Assembly (NCBI GenBank): GCA_045132055.1
Contig: JBGURP010000014.1
Location: forward strand, 124,001 to 188,000
DNA: 64,000 nucleotides
Source of the DNA: F23-D06 sp045132055
GTDB lineage: Bacteria; Bacteroidota; Bacteroidia; Bacteroidales; WCHB1-69
Direction: 5' to 3'
Shown: piece by piece, positions 1-6,787 of the stretch
Layout: the number at the start of each line of letters is the position of its first letter
Position numbering within the stretch: position 1 is the stretch's first letter
Notes under the pieces: generated by a model
Database searches by the model: none
What the model was told of the DNA's origin: nothing
What the model saw: the letters and a program-made list of their open reading frames with translations, nothing else
Position numbers and translations under genes: made by a program

Positions 1-318
1 TCGCAGGAGGAAGATACGCCTGCCTACGAACTGGGCGACCCCGTGCGCCGCAACATCAAGACCCGCCGCGTGAACGAAATCATGCAACTGCAGGAGGGCA
101 TTTCCCGCGAACTTAACGAGGCCAAAGTGGGCCAAACTCTTAAAGTCATCATCGACGGAGAAGAGCAAGACTTCTATGTGGGCCGCACCGAGTTCGACTC
201 ACCTGATGTCGATAACAGCGTCCTGATCCGCAAAACCAAAGCCCTCCGTATCGGCGAATTCTATGATGTTAAAATCACGGAGGCCGCAGAATATGATTTG
301 TATGGGGAAACGGTCTGA
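1..318 (+). CDS. rimO: Ribosomal protein uS12 methylthiotransferase RimO, C-terminal end
   Basis: The reading frame is open from base 1, so the gene begins before the window; only the last 105 residues are present. It starts with an EEDTPAY stretch typical of the end of the RimO radical-SAM core, followed by a TRAM RNA-binding domain (about residues 20-100 of the fragment: VGQTLKVIIDGEE, then a YVGRTEFDSPDVDN segment). RimO adds a methylthio group to an aspartate of ribosomal protein S12. The D-S-P-D-V-D motif separates it from its relative MiaB, whose TRAM domain differs. It ends at a TGA followed at once by heptamer repeats. The catalytic CxxxCxxC motif lies outside the window and cannot be checked. 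Confidence 0.85.
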   Translation, partial: SQEEDTPAYELGDPVRRNIKTRRVNEIMQLQEGISRELNEAKVGQTLKVIIDGEEQDFYVGRTEFDSPDVDNSVLIRKTKALRIGEFYDVKITEAAEYDLYGETV

Positions 319-323
319 CGACC

Positions 324-379
324 GAATTCAGAATTCAAAATTCAGATTACTTTGAACTTTGAATTTTGATTTTTGAATT
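324..379. repeat. Intergenic tandem heptamers (8 degenerate copies)
   Basis: Read in steps of seven from 324 the sequence is GAATTCA, GAATTCA, AAATTCA, GATTACT, TTGAACT, TTGAATT, TTGATTT, TTGAATT. The period of exactly 7 is kept although the unit drifts. It lies between rimO and the ABC exporter and codes for nothing recognisable. Confidence 0.8.
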
Positions 380-383
380 CACC

Positions 384-449
384 TCCCATTTACCCCCTTC
401 ACCATTCACCGTTCACCTCCTTCACCCCATTTACCCCATTCACCCAAAT
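384..449. repeat. C-rich short tandem repeats ending at a start codon
   Basis: A run of TCACC(N)T heptamers (about 397-420) passes into nonamers at 424 (ACCCCATTT) and 433 (ACCCCATTC), ending directly at the ATG at 450. The same nonamer occurs before pheS (41759-41785) and, inverted, after the permease gene (32510-32554). No Shine-Dalgarno sequence is seen, so the repeat occupies the place of the ribosome binding site. Confidence 0.7.
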
Positions 450-2234
450 ATGAACCTTTTCCAATTATTCAAAAACATCCGTCCCTTTGTCAAGCCCTAT
501 AAATGGTTGGTTTTCATAACCTTGGTGCTGACATTGGTGGGATCCTTGATGGCACAGGTGAACGCCATTGTTCTGGACCGGACCGTGGACGCCATCAACG
601 TGCTCATCGGCACTGACTTCAGCTGGAGCAAGGCGGCGCGCATCATGACCATTATTTCCGTCGTGTTGTTGGGCAAGGAGGTGCTCTCCGCGCTGGTCAC
701 CTTTGCGCAAAACTACTACGGCGAGCGGATGCGCATCTTCGTTTCCCGTGATCTGGCGCAGAGTGTCATCGAGAAGGTGCTCACCTTCCGGATGGCCTAC
801 TTCAACACCGGCGAGAATGCTACGGGTAAAATCCAGTCGCGTATCGATCAGGGTGTCAGCTCGTTATCACGCACCGTCCAGAACTTCTTCATCGATTTGC
901 TGCCACTGTTCACCAGCGCACTGTTGGCCTTGATTCTGATGTTTGCAGCCAATGTGTATGTGGGGTTGGTGGCCCTTGGCATTGTGCCTGTCTATTTTTG
1001 GATCACCTACCGGCAGGCGCGGCGGCTCAAGGGTTGGCGGCGTGAGATGCGCGGCCACTTGGAATCCAAGAGCCAGGGTATCAAGAACATCATCGACTCC
1101 ATCAATGTCATCAAGAGTTTCAACCGCGAGAAAATAGAGGCGCAGAAGCAGCTTGACATCCAGAACCAGGTGACGGAGAACCAGATGAAGACCCGTCGCG
1201 TGGCGTTTTACTACAACGGTCTCAAGAGTTTTGTGCGGCAGGTGGGCACGGTGCTCGTCATCATCCTCACTGCCTACCTTGTGCTTATTGAATACCCGGG
1301 CATGAGCATCGGTAAAATCATGTATCATGTAATGCTCTTCAGCAATGTCATTGCGCCCATTACGCAGCTGCAGCGCATTTTCGACGATGTGAACGACGCG
1401 CTGATTTACGCCGAAGGCTTCTTCGGCATCCTCAATTCCGACAAGGAAATAGAACCGTCGGGCGAGTGCCGTCCCGAGAAAATCCGCGGCGAGTTCGAAT
1501 TGCGCGGGGTGGATTTCACCTACCCGAGCGGCACGCAGGCGTTATTCGGGGTGAACATGAAGATTGAACCGGGCCGGATCACCGCGTTGGTGGGACTTTC
1601 GGGTGCAGGCAAGAGCACCATCGTCAACCTGCTCGACAAATTCTACGAGCCGCAGGTGGGCACCATCACCCTTGACGGAGTGGATTTGCGCGACTACGAC
1701 ACCAAATACCTGCGCGAGAACATCGGACTGGTATTGCAGAAGAACCACATTTTCGACGGTACCATCGAGGAGAACATCCTCTACGGCAAGCCCGATGCCA
1801 CGCACGAGGAAGTGGTGGAGGCCGCCAAGAAGGCGCACCTATACGACCAGATTATGGAGTTGCCGAAGCAGTTCGAGGGCAATGCTTCCGACCTTTCCGG
1901 CGGCCAGCAACAACGCGTGGCCATCGCCCGTATGTTCCTCAAGAACCCGCCCATCATCTTCCTGGACGAGCCCACGGCCAGTCTGGACGCCATCGCCACG
2001 GAGCAGATCAAGAACAGTATTGATGCTATCAAGAAAGACCGCACGGTCATCATCATCTCGCACAGCATCTCGCAGATCATCGACGCCGACTACATCTACG
2101 CCCTCAAGGACGGTCGTGTGGAAGAGGACGGCGACCCCGACACCATCTACAAGAAGGGCGGCATTTACAAAGACATCATCGACGCCTCCGCCCGAAGCCT
2201 GAACATCGAGAAGATCGCGAAGACGATAAGTTAA
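450..2234 (+). CDS. ABC exporter, fused permease and ATPase
   Basis: A 594-residue half-transporter of the exporter type. The N-terminal half holds about six membrane segments (first around residues 20-45), the C-terminal half the nucleotide-binding domain: Walker A GLSGAGKST near residue 381, signature LSGGQQQR near 484, Walker B IIFLDEP near 505 and a switch histidine in IIISHS. It probably works as a homodimer in the inner membrane; the substrate (lipid, peptide or drug) cannot be told. The frame is open further upstream to 366, but that stretch would translate the intergenic repeats, so the ATG at 450 (MNLFQLF) is chosen. It is convergent with the AAA+ gene. Confidence 0.85.
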   Translation: MNLFQLFKNIRPFVKPYKWLVFITLVLTLVGSLMAQVNAIVLDRTVDAINVLIGTDFSWSKAARIMTIISVVLLGKEVLSALVTFAQNYYGERMRIFVSRDLAQSVIEKVLTFRMAYFNTGENATGKIQSRIDQGVSSLSRTVQNFFIDLLPLFTSALLALILMFAANVYVGLVALGIVPVYFWITYRQARRLKGWRREMRGHLESKSQGIKNIIDSINVIKSFNREKIEAQKQLDIQNQVTENQMKTRRVAFYYNGLKSFVRQVGTVLVIILTAYLVLIEYPGMSIGKIMYHVMLFSNVIAPITQLQRIFDDVNDALIYAEGFFGILNSDKEIEPSGECRPEKIRGEFELRGVDFTYPSGTQALFGVNMKIEPGRITALVGLSGAGKSTIVNLLDKFYEPQVGTITLDGVDLRDYDTKYLRENIGLVLQKNHIFDGTIEENILYGKPDATHEEVVEAAKKAHLYDQIMELPKQFEGNASDLSGGQQQRVAIARMFLKNPPIIFLDEPTASLDAIATEQIKNSIDAIKKDRTVIIISHSISQIIDADYIYALKDGRVEEDGDPDTIYKKGGIYKDIIDASARSLNIEKIAKTIS

Positions 2235-2255
2235 GGGAGAGACCCTTCTGCCGAC

Positions 2256-2385
2256 GAGTCCGTTTCGCGGCGAGCAAGTTCAGTACATCTTTGGAAACGA
2301 CTCCCGCGCCGCGAGGGGCCTCCGCTGCAAGGCCTGCACCTCACACTTCCATGTGAGGTAAACAAGGGGATGTCCCTCCGGGACA
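2256..2385. other. Hairpin-rich spacer between convergent genes (REP-like debris)
   Basis: At least three inverted repeats lie here: GAGTC-C-GTTTC at 2256-2266 with GAAACGACTC at 2294-2303; CCTCACA at 2339-2345 with TGTGAGG at 2352-2358 (6-base loop); TGTCCC at 2371-2376 with GGGACA at 2380-2385 (3-base loop). There is no run of T after any of them, so a simple terminator is unlikely. The spacer is GC-rich beside a very AT-rich gene. Confidence 0.5.
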
Positions 2386-2450
2386 CATGGGCGGCGGCTA
2401 ATCCTATCTGTGGAGCCTACCTTTTTGATACGAATGTCATAGTCTCTGCG

Positions 2451-5150
2451 TTACATTGGTAGGTCTTCGGCTTTGAGAGTGGATAATTCCTCTGCTGTTA
2501 TTTTTGATTGTTTAGCTAACCGTGTTGCTTGATTTTGAATGGTTTTTTCAAACATATTCCTTACAAAACGACCATTACCAAAATTTTTATCTTTATGTTC
2601 AACTGCAAAACTCAAAATTTGTTTAAGCATTTGTTGTCCATCTGCATTCAGCTGATATTGGTTTTTCTCAACATTTAACAAGAATATTTCTGCCAATTCT
2701 TGAGAGGTATAATCTGCAAAATGGATATAACGGCTGAATCGGGATTGAAGTCCAGGATTGGAATCTATAAAATGTTTCATGTCTTCAGAATATCCTGCAA
2801 GAACAACCACAAGTCGATCCCTATCATCTTCCATCCTCTTAAGCAATGTGGAAATAGCTTCTTGACCAAAATCATTACTTCCACTTTGAACAAGAGAATA
2901 GGCCTCGTCAATAAACAAGACTCCATCTAAAGCTGAGTCAATAATATTGTTTGTTTTGATAGCAGTTTGTCCCACATATTCAGCGACCAAACCAGATCTA
3001 TCTGTTTCCACTAAATGACCTTTTTTAAGAATCCCAAGATTTTTGTAAATGGCAGCCAGAATCCGAGCCACAGACGTTTTTCCCGTACCAGGATTTCCTG
3101 TAAACACACAATGATATGATAATCCAACAGACTTCATTCCTTTATTTTCTCGTTCTTTTTGAATCTTAACAAAATCAGCTAAAGCCACAACCTCATCTTT
3201 AACTTCGGAAAGGCCTATCAATGTTTGTAGTTCTTCTAATGGATTAGAATCATCATCGAAAAGATCAATTTTTTCTTCAAGTATTGTTTTTGAGTCTTTA
3301 TCATTATCAAGATTAGTCTTACTTTTGTCCATGTTAGCATATGACATTAATTTTTCTAACCATTGACTTTCTACAGTGGTAATATTATCATCAGCTTTAG
3401 CAACAATAGAAAAAAATCTGTAAAGCAATGAAAAATATTGGATGATTAAATCATGACGATTAATGGTTTTAAACACTTCTTTCATATAGAAAAAGTCAAC
3501 AGCTCTTCCTGTTATCAAATCATTTAGTCCAGATTTGTTAAAATCACTAAGACATGAAGATATTTTATTTATAACTTTGAAGTTTTGCAAGGACTCATAA
3601 TCAATTTGTATATTACCTACTATTTTAGATTCAATTATAGCCATAGGCAAGCCTTCTTTTGAGAGAATATCTGATGAATCATGCCCTAACTGTTCAAATC
3701 CTTTCACTAAGTCGGCTAAAAACAAGCAGTCTAGTTTGATTTTTACTTCACCAACAGAGTCAGGTAAAATATGATCTATTACTGTTAGAATAATCTTGTT
3801 TTGTTTGAGAGATTCATAAAAATTGTATAATGGGGATACTATAGCCTTGGCTTCATCAAAAAAATTTTGTGTAATCCCAAAAATTGGATCTATATATTCA
3901 TCCCCATCATTTTTAAGTATCTGGAACTTCTTGGAAAAGTTCTCCGCCGCTTCAGAATTGCTAAATTCCATGGTGAGATGATATGTGCTAAATGTAATAT
4001 CACCGTATTCACATACGGAATATCTAGGGTTATCAACGTATCTTGCATCTCTCTCCCCATCTTTGTTGATATATTTATAGGTATATTGCACTATTCTTGC
4101 ATCTTTCGGGATTAGCACGCTGGAAGTCTCCACAAAAATAATTTTATTAAAAAGAATTGTCGTATCTTTTATTGGAATCACATCAAAATTAGTTGCACTG
4201 CGTGCTGCTATTATATAGTCAGGATAAAAATAAAAATCAAGTCCGGCATTTTCAAAATTAAAGAATGGTACTCCATTAAGATTTACTGGATTAAGATAAT
4301 TAAAAGTCTTTTTACATAAAAAGAACACATTTTTCCTATCGGAAATGGTTTTTGCAAATGATTTGGTTTCAGTATTCGATCTTTCTGAGAGGATTTCCCA
4401 CTTGGAAGCACAAGAAGAAAGAGCTTCGTATGCCTGAATAACATCTAAAAAGGCATCTTTAATTTTTGTTTCCATAGGTATTGTTCCAAAGATTGTCTGT
4501 TCCCCTATCAGTTCTATTTCTCTTTTATGAAAAAATTCATTGAGTTTAACTTTATCTTCTTTAAGAAGAAGGGTTCGTCCATTAGCAACAGAGAGTATTT
4601 GTTTTAATTCAGACTGATTTGAAACACACACTTTATAATCCATTATTCGCCCTGGATAGCAAGAAGATAAAACACCACACTCAATTAATTGCTTTCCTAT
4701 ATGTTCCATCCTTTTTGAATCAATATCAAAGTCAAAATCGAACGGATCATACTTCTGTAAGAGAACAACGCGTTCAGCAATTCTTGAAAAAAGAGGATCT
4801 AAATTATCGTCCAAGTTATCTTCATTGAATTTGCTATAATTCAATAATTTGGACACACAATTAGATTTATGATGATCAATAAACGACTGTAAAAACATTC
4901 GTTTTATTTGGTCTGAAGTAGATCCTAAAATAGTTTGTGCCTGCCTAATTTCATTTTCAACCTCATCCAAAAGTTTCTTCTCTTCATTTTGGTATTGTTT
5001 GAGGAAGAAATCATAACGGTTTCCAATAACAACTGGAGTCGGTTTAACAAAAGAAGACGAAGTATTGGTTTGTCTATTCTCACTGAGCTTTACCACAATC
5101 ATTACAATTGAAATCACCAAAACAATACTACAAATAATTATTCCAGCCAT
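2451..5150 (-). CDS. Membrane-anchored TerB-like / CbbX-type AAA+ ATPase
   Basis: An 899-residue protein. Order of parts: one N-terminal membrane helix (about residues 3-22, IICSIVLVISIVMIVV) that should tether it to the inner membrane; a long helical region with Lys/Glu-rich stretches; a beta-rich middle containing YKYINKDGERDARY; a TerB-like helical segment around 590-625 (VAKADDNITTVESQWLEKLM); and a C-terminal AAA+ module of the CbbX/SpoVK type with Walker A GNPGTGKTS near 685, Walker B GVLFIDEAYSL near 743 and an arginine-finger region QSRFSRY. ATPase activity looks intact. The frame can start at a GTG at 5231, but that part overlaps the leader RNA helix; the ATG at 5150, just before the membrane helix, is preferred. 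Codon use is far more AT-rich than in the flanking genes, suggesting transfer. Stress response or defence are possible roles; function unknown. Confidence 0.75.
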   Translation of the reverse strand: MAGIIICSIVLVISIVMIVVKLSENRQTNTSSSFVKPTPVVIGNRYDFFLKQYQNEEKKLLDEVENEIRQAQTILGSTSDQIKRMFLQSFIDHHKSNCVSKLLNYSKFNEDNLDDNLDPLFSRIAERVVLLQKYDPFDFDFDIDSKRMEHIGKQLIECGVLSSCYPGRIMDYKVCVSNQSELKQILSVANGRTLLLKEDKVKLNEFFHKREIELIGEQTIFGTIPMETKIKDAFLDVIQAYEALSSCASKWEILSERSNTETKSFAKTISDRKNVFFLCKKTFNYLNPVNLNGVPFFNFENAGLDFYFYPDYIIAARSATNFDVIPIKDTTILFNKIIFVETSSVLIPKDARIVQYTYKYINKDGERDARYVDNPRYSVCEYGDITFSTYHLTMEFSNSEAAENFSKKFQILKNDGDEYIDPIFGITQNFFDEAKAIVSPLYNFYESLKQNKIILTVIDHILPDSVGEVKIKLDCLFLADLVKGFEQLGHDSSDILSKEGLPMAIIESKIVGNIQIDYESLQNFKVINKISSCLSDFNKSGLNDLITGRAVDFFYMKEVFKTINRHDLIIQYFSLLYRFFSIVAKADDNITTVESQWLEKLMSYANMDKSKTNLDNDKDSKTILEEKIDLFDDDSNPLEELQTLIGLSEVKDEVVALADFVKIQKERENKGMKSVGLSYHCVFTGNPGTGKTSVARILAAIYKNLGILKKGHLVETDRSGLVAEYVGQTAIKTNNIIDSALDGVLFIDEAYSLVQSGSNDFGQEAISTLLKRMEDDRDRLVVVLAGYSEDMKHFIDSNPGLQSRFSRYIHFADYTSQELAEIFLLNVEKNQYQLNADGQQMLKQILSFAVEHKDKNFGNGRFVRNMFEKTIQNQATRLAKQSKITAEELSTLKAEDLPM

Positions 5151-5233
5151 CTTTTTAATCCTGATTCGTGTCGGATGCAACTTTTTGCTCCCCAGCACCT
5201 CAAAAGCAAACACATAAAAGAAGCGCGGCACTG

Positions 5234-5387
5234 ATATACTACTTCTTTAAGTGAAGGTCGTGAGAATAACCCTAATGGAAGAAATTGTAATCAGTCCACG
5301 CTATAGGCGCGAACCTTTACACTCTCTTGCCATTACTGAAAATTTCTCACGTTTTCACTTACAAGACGAGCATAACGCTTCGTATAT
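5234..5387 (-). ncRNA. Candidate structured RNA, rod-shaped with a central bubble
   Basis: On the minus strand the pairs are: 5382-5387 with 5234-5239 (6 bp closing helix); an open asymmetric bubble; 5354-5360 with 5249-5255 (7 bp); 5344-5351 with 5259-5266 (8 bp); 5330-5335 with 5273-5278 (6 bp); AAGA with TCTT just inside (4 bp); 5317-5321 with 5286-5290 (5 bp); and an apical 8-bp helix 5307-5314 with 5294-5301 closing a 5-base loop. Two pairs of the apical helix are G-U only on the minus strand (they would be A-C mismatches on plus), which sets the strand. A rod with a central bubble recalls 6S RNA, but the sequence was not matched to any family. It could also be a leader that controls the AAA+ gene. 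Confidence 0.55.
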
Positions 5388-5440
5388 TCAATAAAAATCC
5401 CACCAACTTTACGGCTTAACATGCCTTGGGGTTGGCGAGG

Positions 5441-5448
5441 CAAATATA
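5441..5448 (-). promoter_or_regulatory. Likely promoter -7 box for the structured RNA and AAA+ gene
   Basis: The plus strand reads CAAATATA, i.e. TATATTTG on minus, matching the Bacteroidota TAnnTTTG box. Transcription would start near 5435, giving a leader of about 285 bases before the ATG at 5150, long enough to hold the folded RNA. Confidence 0.5.
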
Positions 5449-5632
5449 GGAATAATTCTGAAACCGCAAACACCGAGCATTTCATTTTTGCCGATATATT
5501 TCTTCTTTATTGCGAAATCACTCATGTGAAATTAACTAGTAATTCTTAATTGGTTAACAACGTTTTTGTATTGTATTGATTATCAGAGGTAATAATTTTT
5601 CTCCTTTTCTTTTCAATAACCTTCCAGTATTG

Positions 5633-5640
5633 TATCTTTG
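5633..5640 (+). promoter_or_regulatory. Likely promoter -7 box for the RAYT gene
   Basis: TATCTTTG followed by GCCGC, the usual local context of such boxes in this window. The transcript would carry a leader of about 240 bases that includes the upstream REP hairpins before the transposase start at 5887. The rest of 5449-5746 is AT-rich with nothing else recognised. Confidence 0.45.
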
Positions 5641-5746
5641 CCGCATTATTTTAAACCACAAAAACAAAGTAGCATAAAAGCTGATTTTGAACTTGATATT
5701 TATCTAATGAAATCAATAATATTGAAAAAAGTAAAACAAAAACATT

Positions 5747-5853
5747 GCGTGCTGAAGGCACGCTATCCCAATAACCCCACATAAGCGTAACGAAGTGGAG
5801 CGCAGTGTGGGGAATCGGCGGCACCCACGAAAGCCAGCGTGCTGAAAGCACGC
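5747..5853. repeat. REP pair upstream of the transposase, inverted orientation
   Basis: Three hairpins: 5747-5763 (GCGTGC, loop TGAAG, GCACGC), 5775-5812 (CCCCACA...TGTGGGG) and 5837-5853 (GCGTGC, loop TGAAA, GCACGC). The loops and the large hairpin are reverse complements of those in the array downstream of the transposase, so the two REP groups face each other across the gene. Confidence 0.85.
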
Positions 5854-5886
5854 AACAAAAACCAGATAAACCAAAATATTCAAATC

Positions 5887-6339
5887 ATGAGTTATATACA
5901 ATCTTTTTACCACATCGTCTTCCGTACATACCGTAGCGAACCGACTATCCCTGTAAAACACGATCGAGAACTGTATGCCTATATCCATGGCATAGCAAGA
6001 AATCTCCACTGCGAGACATTTCGAATCGGAGGTATGCCTGATCATGTTCACATTTTTGTATCACTTCCGCCCTCATTGCCAATAGCCTCTTTTGTCCAGC
6101 GAGTGAAGACTGATAGCAGCAAATGGCTCAAAACGAACCCGAACTTCCCTTGTTTTCAAGGTTGGGCAAGAGAATATGCCGGCCTCAGCAAAAGTGCTGG
6201 CGATAAGGATACAATATTCCAATACATCATGCGACAGAAAGAGCATCACAAGCGGATTTCATTCGCAGATGAGTACCGGGCTTTCTTGGTTGAAAATGGA
6301 ATTGCCATTGATGAACGTTACTTTTTGAAAGACGATTAG
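5887..6339 (+). CDS. REP-associated tyrosine transposase (IS200-like, RAYT)
   Basis: A 150-residue single-strand transposase of the Y1 HUH family. The metal-binding HUH motif is seen in GGMPDHVHIFVSLPP (HVH), and the candidate catalytic tyrosine in GWAREYAGLSKS. The start at 5887 (MSYIQSFYHIVF) matches the usual beginning of IS200-type enzymes; the longer frame from 5839 would read through a REP hairpin. REP hairpins flank the gene on both sides in opposite orientation, the arrangement of a REP/RAYT unit that moves REP sequences rather than itself. The gene looks intact. Less likely it is an ordinary IS200 copy, but no such ends or target duplication were recognised. Confidence 0.85.
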   Translation: MSYIQSFYHIVFRTYRSEPTIPVKHDRELYAYIHGIARNLHCETFRIGGMPDHVHIFVSLPPSLPIASFVQRVKTDSSKWLKTNPNFPCFQGWAREYAGLSKSAGDKDTIFQYIMRQKEHHKRISFADEYRAFLVENGIAIDERYFLKDD

Positions 6340-6341
6340 TA

Positions 6342-6705
6342 GCGTGCCTCCGGCACGCAGACTCATGACAGGCATCCATAGTCTCCACACCACGCAACTT
6401 CGTCGCTTGTGAGTGGTTATTAAGATAGCGTGCTTTCTGCACGCAGATTCTAGTTGTGCATCGCTACCACCCCACACTGCGCAACTTCGTTGCTTGTGCG
6501 GGGTTACTAGGAGTGCGTACTTTCAGCACGCAGATTCTGGATGCGCATCACACCGCCCCACACTGCGCAACTTCGTTGCTTGTATGGGGTTATTAGGATA
6601 GCGTGCTTTCTGCACGCTGATTCCAGTTGCGCATCGCTACCACCCCACACTGCGCAACTTCGTTGCTTGTGCGGGGTTATTAGGATGGCGTGCCTTCAGC
6701 ACGCC
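6342..6705. repeat. Tandem REP array, period 86-87 bp
   Basis: The small hairpin GCGTGC-N5-GCACGC recurs at 6342-6358, 6428-6444, 6515-6531 (one arm altered to GCGTAC), 6601-6617 and 6687-6705: spacing 86, 87, 86 and 87. Between them lies a second, larger hairpin (CCCCACAC...GTGCGGGG) at 6470-6503, 6556-6589 and 6643-6676, with a decayed copy around 6383-6416. The units are near-identical, which suggests recent amplification. The array fills the gap between the transposase stop and the hydF promoter. Confidence 0.9.
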
Positions 6706-6774
6706 GACAGGTATTTGTATCTATTGGGGAAACGAGGAGGACAATGGGCCGAACCAACCTTCCCCGATTTTTTG

Positions 6775-6782
6775 TACTTTTG
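6775..6782 (+). promoter_or_regulatory. hydF promoter -7 box, almost leaderless
   Basis: TACTTTTG followed by CCGCC and then the ATG at 6788. The expected transcription start falls at about 6786-6789, on the start codon itself, so the hydF message may have little or no leader. Confidence 0.6.
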
Positions 6783-6787
6783 CCGCC

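Noticed and set aside
2251..2303. Hammerhead-ribozyme-like core (GACGAG, then GAAAC)
   Set aside because: The GAAAC pairs with GTTTC in a simple hairpin, and the conserved CUGAUGA box and cleavage stem are missing.
5150..5231. GTG start at 5231 for the AAA+ protein
   Set aside because: The extra 27 residues fall in the leader and overlap the closing helix of the RNA fold; the ATG at 5150 directly precedes the membrane helix.
6342..6705. CRISPR array
   Set aside because: The repeats are evenly spaced, but the spacers are also near-identical, the unit is 86-87 bp with two hairpins, and no cas gene is near.
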